A DNA stretch of 64,000 nucleotides, taken from positions 744,001-808,000 of the forward strand of contig CP051187.1 in the NCBI GenBank assembly GCA_038087035.1. The letters run 5' to 3'. The notes under the pieces are model-generated. The model searched no databases, had not been told where the DNA came from, and was given only the letters and a program-made list of their open reading frames with translations. Of this stretch, positions 17,779-25,871 are shown piece by piece. This DNA is from Gloeotrichia echinulata CP02 (GTDB taxonomy: Bacteria > Cyanobacteriota > Cyanobacteriia > Cyanobacteriales > Nostocaceae). Position 1 is the first letter of the stretch, and every line of letters begins with the position of its first letter. Position numbers and translations under genes: made by a program.

Positions 17779-17850
17779 GGGTCGCTAACTCAACGGTAGA
17801 GTACTCGGCTTTTAACCGATTAGTTCCGGGTTCGAATCCCGGGCGACCCA
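17779..17850 (+). tRNA. tRNA-Lys (anticodon TTT)
   Basis: A 72-nt cloverleaf: acceptor GGGTCGC/GCGACCC with discriminator A, D arm ACTC/GAGT, anticodon loop CTTTTAA giving anticodon TTT, and T arm CCGGG-TTCGAAT-CCCGG. CCA is not encoded. The top pair of the anticodon stem is a C-T mismatch. Confidence 0.95.
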
Positions 17851-17934
17851 TGTAAAATTGAAAGACCTGAAAACGAATTACTTTCAAATCTTCCCCAATT
17901 TGGTAGGATAGACCTAATCACAGGTGAAATTGTC

Positions 17935-18618
17935 ATGGTGAAAACACCCACACAGCTGACTATTCCTCCTCTAGTAAATGGCGACAAACTCACACGCTAT
18001 GAATTTGAGCGTCGCTATAATGCCATGTCCCCCTCGAAAAAAGCCGAATTAATTGAAGGGATAGTCTACATTATGCCTGCTGCTCTGCGTTTTAGAAGTC
18101 ACGGTCAACCTCATGCTTGGATTCTCACATGGCTTGGTACTTACGAAGCCGCTACCGTAGGTTTGGCGCTGGGTGTGGAACCGACTGTGCGCTTAGACGT
18201 GGATAACGAACCTCAGCCAGATGCGGTTCTGATTATCATACCAGAAGCAGGTGGTCAAGCGCGATTGACTGAGGATGATTATATTGAAGGTGCGCCAGAG
18301 TTAGTTGTCGAAATTGCTGCTAGTAGTGTAGCTATTGACCTTCATGGCAAAAAACAGGCTTATCGCCGCAATGGTGTGAAAGAATATATAGTTTGGCAAG
18401 TTTTGGAGCAAAAATTGAGTTGGTTCTATTTAGAACAGGGTGAGTATTTGGAATTAGTACCTGATGATGGAATTATGCGAAGTCAGGTTTTTCCTGGGTT
18501 ATGGTTAGGGGTGAGTGATTTGTTAGCCGGAAATATACAACAGGTTTTGACAGTATTACAAGCAGGTTTGCAGTCTGCTGAACATGGGGCTTTTGTAGAG
18601 AAATTAGCCCGTAAGTAA
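17935..18618 (+). CDS. Uma2 family (DUF820) restriction-endonuclease-fold protein
   Basis: A 227-aa protein of a family greatly expanded in cyanobacteria. It has a PD-(D/E)XK-like core: EPQPDAVLII, then APELVVEIAASS, then the KKQAYRRNGVKEYIVW segment. The N-terminal YEFERRYNAMSPSKKAELIEGIVYIMP is typical. The biological role is unknown. The gene lies 84 bp after tRNA-Lys and has no obvious partner. Confidence 0.85.
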   Translation: MVKTPTQLTIPPLVNGDKLTRYEFERRYNAMSPSKKAELIEGIVYIMPAALRFRSHGQPHAWILTWLGTYEAATVGLALGVEPTVRLDVDNEPQPDAVLIIIPEAGGQARLTEDDYIEGAPELVVEIAASSVAIDLHGKKQAYRRNGVKEYIVWQVLEQKLSWFYLEQGEYLELVPDDGIMRSQVFPGLWLGVSDLLAGNIQQVLTVLQAGLQSAEHGAFVEKLARK

Positions 18619-18745
18619 TTGAAACTGGTAATTTTCGGTGTACAGCATCAGTCAAATTATGTTATGCCCAGAAAAAGGTAAATCTCAATCATGATTCTGG
18701 GATATCCTTAAATAGATTAGAGATTTGCTGAATTTAAAGATAAGA

Positions 18746-19912
18746 ATGAAGCTGGCAGCAAGAGTAAGTCAGGTAACACCTTCAATCACCTTAGCGATCG
18801 CCGCCAAGGCTAAGGCAATGAAGGTAGAGGGTATAGATGTTTGTAGTTTTAGCGCTGGTGAACCGGATTTCGACACCCCAGTACACATCAAAGCAGCAGC
18901 AGCAAAGGCTTTGGATGAAGGTAAAACTAAGTACGGTGCCGCAGCTGGTGAACCAAAGTTACGGGAAGCGATCGCCCACAAGCTAAAAACTGAGAATCGT
19001 CTAGATTATAAGTCAGAAAATGTCATCGTCACCAATGGCGGTAAACATTCTCTGTACAATTTGATTGTGGCCTTGATCGACCCAGGTGATGAGGTGATTA
19101 TCCCGGCTCCCTACTGGCTGAGTTATCCCGAAATGGTAACTTTGGTAGGTGGAGTATCGGTAATTGTCAACACAGACGCAACGACGGGTTATAAAATTAC
19201 TCCCGAACAACTCCGCAAAGCAATTACGCCCAAGACTAAGTTATTTGTCCTCAACTCCCCATCCAATCCTACGGGGATGGTATACACGCCAGAGGAAATT
19301 AAAGCCCTGGCTGATGTAGTAGTTGATGCAGATATCTTTGTGGTTTCTGATGAGATTTACGAAAGGATTCTCTACGACGGTGCAGAACATATCAGCATCG
19401 GTTCCCTAGGTAAGGAAATTTTTGACCGCACTTTAATCAGTAATGGGTTTGCTAAAGCTTACTCGATGACAGGTTGGCGCCTCGGCTATTTAGCCGGTCC
19501 AGTGGAAATTATTAAAGCAGCAAGTACCATCCAAGGGCATAGTACATCGAACGTGTGTACCTTTGCTCAATATGGGGCGATCGCCGCGTTAGAAAGTTCC
19601 CAAGACTGTGTTGAACAAATGCGCCAAGCTTTCGCTAAACGGCGTCAGGTCATGCTAGACCGACTCAACGCTATTCCCGGACTAAGTACCGCCAAACCCG
19701 ATGGCGCCTTTTATCTGTTCCCCGACATCAGCAAAACCGGACTCAAATCTCTGGAATTTTGTGACGCTTTGTTAGAAGAACATCAAGTAGCAGTCATTCC
19801 CGGAGTTGCTTTCGGCGCTGATAACAATATTCGCCTTTCCTACGCGACCGACCTGGCGACAATTGTCAAGGGAATGGACAGATTGGAGAAATTCGTCAAA
19901 TCTCGCATTTAG
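18746..19912 (+). CDS. aspC: Aspartate aminotransferase (class I, subgroup I-gamma type)
   Basis: A 388-aa pyridoxal-phosphate enzyme transferring amino groups between aspartate and 2-oxoglutarate; some relatives also use prephenate. SFSAGEPDFDTP, KYGAAAGEPKLREAI, the NSPSNPTG motif, and SNGFAKAYSMTGWRLGY with the Schiff-base Lys are all present. The final Arg region is NNIRLSYA. I chose ATG 18746 (MKLAARVSQVTPS, the usual family start) over a TTG seven codons upstream. Confidence 0.92.
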   Translation: MKLAARVSQVTPSITLAIAAKAKAMKVEGIDVCSFSAGEPDFDTPVHIKAAAAKALDEGKTKYGAAAGEPKLREAIAHKLKTENRLDYKSENVIVTNGGKHSLYNLIVALIDPGDEVIIPAPYWLSYPEMVTLVGGVSVIVNTDATTGYKITPEQLRKAITPKTKLFVLNSPSNPTGMVYTPEEIKALADVVVDADIFVVSDEIYERILYDGAEHISIGSLGKEIFDRTLISNGFAKAYSMTGWRLGYLAGPVEIIKAASTIQGHSTSNVCTFAQYGAIAALESSQDCVEQMRQAFAKRRQVMLDRLNAIPGLSTAKPDGAFYLFPDISKTGLKSLEFCDALLEEHQVAVIPGVAFGADNNIRLSYATDLATIVKGMDRLEKFVKSRI

Positions 19913-19979
19913 TCGGTTGACGGTTGAGGGTTGACGGTTGACTGTCAACAGTTAACACTCAACAGCCAATACAGTTCGG

Positions 19980-20039
19980 TTACAGCAATTTTCACGCAAT
20001 AACCACAGATCTTCGTAGGGGCGCAAGGCCTTGCGCCCC
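19980..20039 (+). repeat. Left copy of an inverted repeat flanking the CRISPR regulator-effector block
   Basis: It contains TTACAGCAATTTT, then ACCACAGATCTTCG, then GTAGGGGCGCAAGG with its palindromic partner CCTTGCGCCCC. The same elements in the same order occur reverse-complemented at 26837-26901. Between the copies lie the regulator, cas3', the toxin-antitoxin genes and the cas10d/csc1 remnants. Confidence 0.6.
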
Positions 20040-20051
20040 AAAACCGTAGTT

Positions 20052-20096
20052 CAAATTTCCTCTAATCCCTATTAGGGATTGAAACCAAATTTCCTC
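20052..20096 (+). repeat. Isolated CRISPR-repeat fragment between 11-bp direct repeats
   Basis: Positions 20063-20085 are identical to the last 23 nt of the CRISPR repeat used in the array at 31313-32436 (TAATCCC to GATTGAAAC). It is bounded immediately on each side by CAAATTTCCTC (20052-20062 and 20086-20096). Confidence 0.8.
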
Positions 20097-20236
20097 GCTA
20101 TGGAGGGTTTAGCAATGCTAAACCCCTACTTTCGATGTGTTTATTATCATGCATATTTGGTGTTTACTGTCAATGCGTAAGTCCTAGTAACGAATGGGTA
20201 GGATTTACCCATCGTTTAACAGCGTAGGAGGTAGAT

Positions 20237-21103
20237 TTAATCGGAAATGAGCAAGTGGTAATTATGACATAGAGCAATGAGTTTCTCTTTGAAGCGATCG
20301 CGAAGGTTTTCTGGTGATACAATTACACAATCTGGGGTATACTGCATGACTTCGCGAATAAACCAAAAGGTATTGGATACCCGCCTGACAACTCGCCGCA
20401 CTCTTTGTGTGTCTGGTAGCCATTCATTGGTTTTGTCTTCTGGTTTGGCTTGATAAGCAAAGGCTAAATTACCCAATATCTGCATTTCTACGTCTATCTG
20501 AGCTAACCCAGAACGCCACTCGCCAGCAACAGGTAAAACGGCGGCGTCTTGGATGCGGTCTAAACGCAAACTCCAATTATGCTGTAATTCTACTACATCA
20601 AAATTGCCTTCTGTCTCATCACACCAGCAATCAAGGTATTGCCGATTTTCGTGGGGTGTAACTTTAGCATGACGCACTGTAAAATTAAATACTTGTTCTC
20701 TGGCATCTTGATAACTGAGTTGAAAAGATTGCTCACGGAGAATATAGCGGTCTATTTGTAACCGCCAAGCTGGGGGTGTATTCTCTAAGAAGCTTTGAAT
20801 TTCCTTTCGCAGTGGGGTTGATAATTCGCTGCGTTCTAGTAACAAGTGAGCGATAATTTCCGCTTGTTCAATTTGTCCGATGTCGGTTAAAGCACCAATA
20901 CACCGATGCAAAGTGCGGATACGCGATTCTTGCCAGTCGTTATTTTTACCAATGATTAACTTACGTTGTGCGATCGCCTTGATTAACTTGGAGATATTGG
21001 GATCATTTCCCCACATCATCCCAAATTCACGGGCGATCGCTTCTAGTTCAGCTTTGTCCCGTTCTGATACCGATAGGGTAATTGATTGACCTTTGCGACT
21101 CAT
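20237..21103 (-). CDS. WYL-type transcriptional regulator of the type I-D CRISPR locus
   Basis: A 288-aa protein. The N-terminal 100 residues (SRKGQSITLSVSERDKAELE) look like a DNA-binding helical domain; the remainder resembles a WYL sensor domain (ILREQSFQLSYQDAREQVFN, LDCWCDETEGNFDVVELQHN, RLDRIQDAAVLP). The position, divergent from a cas3' operon, is that of the I-D regulator described in Synechocystis (Sll7009 type). WYL proteins are thought to respond to nucleotide-like ligands. Operator-like repeats sit in the divergent promoter region. Confidence 0.75.
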   Translation of the reverse strand: MSRKGQSITLSVSERDKAELEAIAREFGMMWGNDPNISKLIKAIAQRKLIIGKNNDWQESRIRTLHRCIGALTDIGQIEQAEIIAHLLLERSELSTPLRKEIQSFLENTPPAWRLQIDRYILREQSFQLSYQDAREQVFNFTVRHAKVTPHENRQYLDCWCDETEGNFDVVELQHNWSLRLDRIQDAAVLPVAGEWRSGLAQIDVEMQILGNLAFAYQAKPEDKTNEWLPDTQRVRRVVRRVSNTFWFIREVMQYTPDCVIVSPENLRDRFKEKLIALCHNYHLLISD

Positions 21104-21104
21104 A

Positions 21105-21210
21105 TTTATACGGACACTTTTACACGGATATCTCTTGCCAACCTATATTTTGCATGGCAATATAGGGATTAACAAGCTGTTACGGACAATTTTTTAAGTG
21201 TATGTCCGAA
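21105..21210. promoter_or_regulatory. Candidate operator region between regulator and cas operon
   Basis: TACGGACA occurs at 21109-21116 and 21181-21188, ACACGGATA near 21122, and the inverted TGTCCG at 21203-21208. An imperfect inverted repeat TTGCCA (21135-21140) / TGGCAA (21155-21160) lies between them. The arrangement suits autoregulation by the divergent WYL protein. This is inference only. Confidence 0.4.
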
Positions 21211-21270
21211 TATAGAATTAGGGGAAAAGGATTCATTGAGAAGAATGACGGTAAATAAGGAGAAGCACTA

Positions 21271-21582
21271 ATGGCTATAAATAATTTACTTTCTCGAATT
21301 TCCATTGACCCCAATATTTGTTTCGGTAAACCTTGTATTAAAGGTCATCGCATCTGGGTATCTCTAATTTTAGACTTACTTGCAGGTGGAGAAACAATTG
21401 AGACAGTTTTGGTAGAATATCCAGGTTTGGAACGAGAAGATATCCTGGCTTGTATTGCATACGCTGCGGAAATGACAAGAGATAACTATGTGGAAATTCC
21501 TTTAGGATTGCAAAATGAGTCAAACAGCCGTATTTCATATTACTCTCAAGCCTGTTTATTCTCAAACAGTCCCCACGCCTGA
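21271..21582 (+). CDS. DUF433 family antitoxin-like protein
   Basis: A 103-aa small protein. Residues 1-75 match DUF433: ISIDPNICFGKPCIKGHRIW, then LDLLAGGETIETVLVEYPGL and EDILACIAYAAEM. This is a helix-turn-helix-like fold often paired with a PIN-like DUF5615 toxin; no such toxin is next door. AAGGAG lies at the right distance from the ATG. The gene overlaps cas3' by 68 bp, and its last ~22 residues are encoded inside the cas3' start, so the tail is probably an extension caused by a lost stop. Confidence 0.72.
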   Translation: MAINNLLSRISIDPNICFGKPCIKGHRIWVSLILDLLAGGETIETVLVEYPGLEREDILACIAYAAEMTRDNYVEIPLGLQNESNSRISYYSQACLFSNSPHA

Positions 21583-23698
21583 TGGGGTCAAATTACCTGA
21601 TAATTGGTCACTTTCTTGGCACCAAGTAGCGACGTTGGAAGCATTACGCAATCCAAATATTGACGTAATTTTCAACACAGCAATGACAGGGGATGGTAAA
21701 AGCTTGGCTGCATATTTAGAAGTGATTCAAGGTGAATTTTCAGCGATTGGACTGTATCCAACTAACGAACTCGCCCGTGATCAAGAAACGCAGATTCAAG
21801 GATATATTGAACAATTCCAACCTAGAGATAAACCGCGTGTAGTGCGATTGAGTGGGGCTGATTTAGAAATTTATGCAGAAAACGAAGGATTGAAAAAAGG
21901 TGCAGCAATCGCAACTCTCGCAAGTCAAAGAGAAGCATTATTAACCAATCCTGATATTTTTCATTACTTACATCGAGGTGCTTATCTAATTTCTGGTGAT
22001 AGCCCAGATAAATTATGGGGAAGAATCGATAAAGATTTTGATTTATTTATTTTTGATGAATTCCATGTTTTTGCGGCTCCTCAAATTGCCAGCGTTATCA
22101 ATACAATGCTGTTAATTCGCTGCACAAATCGCCGGAAGAAATTTTTGTTTCTTTCTGCAACACCAGATATAAATTTAATAAATCGCTTAGAAACAGCAGG
22201 ATTTCGTTGTCGAGAAATCAATCCTCTAGACGAAAATAAATATCAATTTCCTGATACACCAGCACAAGAACAGCAACTAAAATCTCAGGGATGGCGTCAG
22301 GTAGCCAGAAGTATTTCACTGAATTTTATTGGTTTGGAACCTGGTTTTAAAGCTTCGGAAACTTGGGTACAAGAAAATAGTAATTTAATTTTGAGTCAAT
22401 TTCAGCAATATCCTGGAAGTAAAGGGGCAATTATTCTGAATTCAATTGCAGGCGTTAAGCGCCTGACTCCATTTTTTCAGCAAATATTGCAGCCTCATGG
22501 CTTGAGGGTGGGCGAAAATACCGGGCTATCTGGTAAAGAAGCAAAAGAGCGCAGCCTGGCTGCAGATTTGGTGATTGGTACTAGTACAATTGATGTGGGT
22601 GTGGATTTCAAAATTAGTTTTCTGATTTTTGAATCATCGGATGCTGGTAATTTTATCCAAAGACTGGGTAGGTTAGGTAGGCATGATGGATATGAACAAA
22701 ATGGTCAGGAAATCAAGTTTGAAAAATTCACAGCTTTTGCTCTTGTTCCTAACTTTTTAGTTGAGCGGTTATTTGAGGTAGAGTCACCAGCTTTAGAGGT
22801 GAGCATGATTTGCGATCGCCCCACTCTTCAAAATGCAATTAAAGAGCAATATCGTCAAATCAACGATTTTCGTGGATACTATCGCCGTTGGGGTGCTGTG
22901 CAGTCATTTTGGCTGTGTTACAAGTTGAGCGATCGCACAATTAAACAACAGTATGCCCAAAGCCGAGAGCAGTTTCAAGTTGCTTGTGAATCAGTCTTTG
23001 AAACTAGTTTAAAATCTATAGCAGGACGTATTCAAGGATGGGCTAAAAATTGGCAGACTGTTTCCGGTAAATCAGGAAATCCCATTGCTGATGACGCTGC
23101 GAGTTTTCGCGGTTCTAGTCCTCTGCAATGTGGGATATACGATTTAACAGAAGCAACAGAGATAGATAGATTTAAAACTTATGATTTGCCAGGAATTGTC
23201 AGCAATTTAGAGATAGAAATGTGGACAGAAACGGCGTTTATGCGAACTTTAAAAGAAACCGCCCAACGCACAGGAAAACCCATAGCCAAAGGTAGATTTA
23301 ATCACTGTCTCGCATTTATTAAATTGCGTTCATATCGAGAAGAACGGCTGAACTGGAAATTTACCTATTCTGGAAATTTGCAACCAATAGCTGATGCTTG
23401 GAAAGTTCAGGTATTAACTGGTGTGGAAATTTGGCAACCTGAAAACCTTTGGATTCGGGACATTAACAAACGCTTGAAAAAAGAGGGTTTGGTTTGTTAT
23501 GTGATTCGCCGTCCCGTTGCAGAAGTGCGGATGCGGCTACGGCTACCCATGCACTTTCAGATTTACCCAATTAGTGATCAGTACAGCTTTCATGATGCTA
23601 ATGCGCCGTATTCCATAGCTTTTGGTCACTCTGCGCTGTTGCTGGATACCCTGGCGTATACGTTTAAGAGCAAGGGAGATGAGATATGGGTTGTTTGA
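21515..23698 (+). CDS. cas3: Type I-D CRISPR-associated helicase Cas3'
   Basis: A 727-aa superfamily 2 helicase without an HD nuclease domain, as expected for subtype I-D where HD sits in Cas10d. Motif I is TAMTGDGKSLAA (about residue 55), motif II DEFH (about 180), motif III LFLSATPD, and motif VI NFIQRLGRLGRHDG. It would unwind target DNA with the I-D effector. It is translationally linked to the DUF433 gene by overlap. The open frame is intact, but its effector partners downstream are not. A degenerate CRISPR repeat begins two bases after its stop. Confidence 0.9.
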   Translation: MSQTAVFHITLKPVYSQTVPTPDGVKLPDNWSLSWHQVATLEALRNPNIDVIFNTAMTGDGKSLAAYLEVIQGEFSAIGLYPTNELARDQETQIQGYIEQFQPRDKPRVVRLSGADLEIYAENEGLKKGAAIATLASQREALLTNPDIFHYLHRGAYLISGDSPDKLWGRIDKDFDLFIFDEFHVFAAPQIASVINTMLLIRCTNRRKKFLFLSATPDINLINRLETAGFRCREINPLDENKYQFPDTPAQEQQLKSQGWRQVARSISLNFIGLEPGFKASETWVQENSNLILSQFQQYPGSKGAIILNSIAGVKRLTPFFQQILQPHGLRVGENTGLSGKEAKERSLAADLVIGTSTIDVGVDFKISFLIFESSDAGNFIQRLGRLGRHDGYEQNGQEIKFEKFTAFALVPNFLVERLFEVESPALEVSMICDRPTLQNAIKEQYRQINDFRGYYRRWGAVQSFWLCYKLSDRTIKQQYAQSREQFQVACESVFETSLKSIAGRIQGWAKNWQTVSGKSGNPIADDAASFRGSSPLQCGIYDLTEATEIDRFKTYDLPGIVSNLEIEMWTETAFMRTLKETAQRTGKPIAKGRFNHCLAFIKLRSYREERLNWKFTYSGNLQPIADAWKVQVLTGVEIWQPENLWIRDINKRLKKEGLVCYVIRRPVAEVRMRLRLPMHFQIYPISDQYSFHDANAPYSIAFGHSALLLDTLAYTFKSKGDEIWVV

Positions 23699-23699
23699 G

Positions 23700-23736
23700 G
23701 TTTCAATCCCTAATAGGGATTAGATGTAATGTGACG
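23700..23736 (-). repeat. Degenerate CRISPR repeat after the cas3' stop
   Basis: On the minus strand, 23700-23722 is identical to the last 23 nt of the array repeat. The remaining 14 positions (TGTAAT core) resemble the repeat 5' half with several changes. It is a single copy with no spacer-repeat neighbour, in inverted orientation to the main array. Confidence 0.75.
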
Positions 23737-23768
23737 GAGAAAAGCTTACGCCAGTAAGCGGCTAGTTA

Positions 23769-23869
23769 TATCATGTCCGGTTATATGACCGTAATAAAAT
23801 ATTCTGTAGAGACGTTACATGTAACGTCTCTACATTGCGGGTATTATGGGTAAGCTCCCGGACATGATA
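23769..23869. repeat. Nested palindromes between cas3' and the DUF1016 gene
   Basis: An outer inverted repeat TATCATGTCCGG (23769-23780) / CCGGACATGATA (23858-23869) encloses a perfect 28-bp palindrome at 23806-23833 with arms GTAGAGACGTTACA / TGTAACGTCTCTAC. Confidence 0.75.
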
Positions 23870-23900
23870 TTAGTCATGAATAAGTTCAATTTTTTTCGCT

Positions 23901-24920
23901 ATGAGTAACCCCATTTCAGACAATTACAGACATCTACTTATGGAAGTAAAACAACGAATTCGTTCAGCCCAATATGAGGCACTAAAGGCAGTTAATCGGG
24001 AAATGATTAACCTGTACTGGGATATTGGCCAGATGATTGTGATCAAACAACAGAATGACAACTGGGGTAAATCTGTAGTAGAACAGTTAGCAAAAGACTT
24101 ACAAACAGAGTTTCCTGGTATTAGTGGTTTTTCTGCGGCTAACCTGTGGCGGATGCGGCTTTTTTATGAATCCTATGCCAACAATGAAAAACTCGCACCA
24201 ATGGTGCGAGAAATTGGCTGGACTCATAATTTAGCCATTTTAGAAAAGTGCAAAGATGACTTAGAGCGAGAATTCTATATTAGAATGACTCGTAAATTTG
24301 GCTGGACAAAAAATGTTTTAATCCACCAAATTGAAAATCAAACTTATGCAAAAACTTTGCTGAATCAGACAAATTTTGATAACACTGTCCCAGCAGAGAT
24401 ACGTAATCAATTAAAACTAGCTGTTAAAGATGAATATAGTTTTGATTTTCTGGAACTAGCAGATGAACACAGCGAACGACAGCTAGAGCAAGGAATTTTA
24501 GCACGAGTTGAACCATTTTTACAAGAAATGGGCGGCATATTTGCCTTTGTTGGCAGTCAATATCGTCTAGAAGTTGAAGATGAAGAATATTTTATAGATA
24601 TTTTATTATACCATCGTCGTTTAAAGTGTTTGGTGGCTATAGAACTAAAAATTGGTAAGTTTCTACCTGAGTATGTTGGCAAAATGCAATTTTATTTAGC
24701 TGTTTTAGATAACACAGTAAAGCTACCAGATGAAAATCCTTCCATTGGGATTATTCTTTGTAAATCTAAGCAAAGAACCATTGTTGAATATGCACTTAAG
24801 GAATCTAACAAACCAATAGGTGTAGGCACTTATCAAGTAGTATCAAAATTGCCTCAAGAATTAAAAAATCAGCTTCCTGCTCCAGAGCAAGTTGCTAAAT
24901 TACTCGAAGGATTTGAATAG
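23901..24920 (+). CDS. DUF1016 / PDDEXK nuclease domain protein (YhcG family)
   Basis: A 339-aa protein. The N-terminal DUF1016 domain (about 1-165) includes NLYWDIGQMI and NLWRMRLFYESYAN. The C-terminal PDDEXK nuclease-like domain has YFIDILLYHRRLKCLVAIELKIG, where the Asp, Glu and Lys form the expected metal site. Relatives are found near restriction-modification and other defence genes; the function of this family is not settled. It sits inside a type I-D cas operon, between cas3' and cas10d, which is not its usual place. Confidence 0.85.
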   Translation: MSNPISDNYRHLLMEVKQRIRSAQYEALKAVNREMINLYWDIGQMIVIKQQNDNWGKSVVEQLAKDLQTEFPGISGFSAANLWRMRLFYESYANNEKLAPMVREIGWTHNLAILEKCKDDLEREFYIRMTRKFGWTKNVLIHQIENQTYAKTLLNQTNFDNTVPAEIRNQLKLAVKDEYSFDFLELADEHSERQLEQGILARVEPFLQEMGGIFAFVGSQYRLEVEDEEYFIDILLYHRRLKCLVAIELKIGKFLPEYVGKMQFYLAVLDNTVKLPDENPSIGIILCKSKQRTIVEYALKESNKPIGVGTYQVVSKLPQELKNQLPAPEQVAKLLEGFE

Positions 24921-24978
24921 AATTATAGAGTGAGCAAATAAATGTTGTGAATTATTTATCTAACTGGAGAATCATGAA

Positions 24979-25431
24979 ATGCAAAACAATACTCCAACAA
25001 TTGCAGAACTTAAACAACTTTCCTTACAACTGTCGGAAAAAATTCCTTACTTAAAAATGTTAGTTTTGTTTGGCTCTAGAGCTACTGGTAATACTAACGC
25101 AAACAGTGACTGGGATTTTGCAGTTTTGTGTGATGAGGAACAGCGTGAGGCTTATGTAAAAGATAATATTTCACGTTTGTTTGAATTACCCATGTTGATT
25201 GGTGAAATATTTCAACTAAATTCAGATAAAATTGATATTGTGGAACTTAATCAATGCTCTGAGCTAATATCACATTTTATTGCTCGTGATGGCAAGGTTT
25301 TATATGAAGCTAACAAAGAAGAATTTGAGAAATTTAAACAAAGAGTGTTTTTGAGTAATTCACAGCTTAAAACAATTGAAAACAATAAACGACAAAATAT
25401 TGAACAGTTTCTCGAAAGATGGGGTGTATGA
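24979..25431 (+). CDS. mntA: MntA-type nucleotidyltransferase antitoxin
   Basis: A 150-aa minimal nucleotidyltransferase. LVLFGSRATGNTNANSDWDF carries the GSRxxG motif and the DxD metal site (SDWDFAV). In characterised HepT/MntA pairs the antitoxin adds AMP residues to a tyrosine of the HEPN toxin and silences it. Together with the overlapping downstream hepT (13 bp) it forms a classic two-gene module. The extended C-terminus (about 110-150) is charged and helical. Confidence 0.88.
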   Translation: MQNNTPTIAELKQLSLQLSEKIPYLKMLVLFGSRATGNTNANSDWDFAVLCDEEQREAYVKDNISRLFELPMLIGEIFQLNSDKIDIVELNQCSELISHFIARDGKVLYEANKEEFEKFKQRVFLSNSQLKTIENNKRQNIEQFLERWGV

Positions 25432-25871
25432 CAAAAATAGATACTGTGATTGTTACAACTAGGTTGGAGTTTATTGCTCGTTATCTTGACAGTCTCAAAA
25501 GATTTGAGCAAATTAGTTTAGATGATTACTTGGTTAACTTTGATCATCAACTAATTACCGAGAGACTTCTACAATTAATGATTCAAGCAGCGATAGATAT
25601 CAACGATCATATATTATCAAGGCTAAATCCAGGAAAATCGCAAACTAACTTTGATTCTTTTATTAGCCTTGGTAGATATGGCGTAATTTCTCGTGAATTA
25701 GCAAGACAACTAGCACCATCATCAGGATTAAGAAATCGTCTTGTTCATGAATATGATGACATAGAGCCGCAGCAAGTTTTTAAGTCTATCAATTTTGCGT
25801 TACAGCAATATCCGCTTTATGTGCGCCAAGTTAATTCTTATTTAATTTCATTGAGTCAAGAAGATGGCTAA
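25419..25871 (+). CDS. hepT: HepT-type HEPN toxin (ribonuclease)
   Basis: A 150-aa HEPN (DUF86) protein. The RX4HXY active motif is intact in LRNRLVHEYDD (about residues 104-112). HEPN toxins of this class cleave RNA and are neutralised by MntA through tyrosine AMPylation. It overlaps mntA by 13 bp upstream and cas10d by 8 bp downstream (ATGGCTAA shared in two frames). The toxin-antitoxin pair is therefore translationally coupled to the cas gene. Confidence 0.88.
   Translation: MGCMTKIDTVIVTTRLEFIARYLDSLKRFEQISLDDYLVNFDHQLITERLLQLMIQAAIDINDHILSRLNPGKSQTNFDSFISLGRYGVISRELARQLAPSSGLRNRLVHEYDDIEPQQVFKSINFALQQYPLYVRQVNSYLISLSQEDG

Noticed and set aside
20018..20040. GGGGCGCAAGGCCTTGCGCCCC palindromes as transcription terminators
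   Set aside because: They recur at many intergenic sites without U tracts and inside tandem repeats, so I treat them as dispersed repeats.
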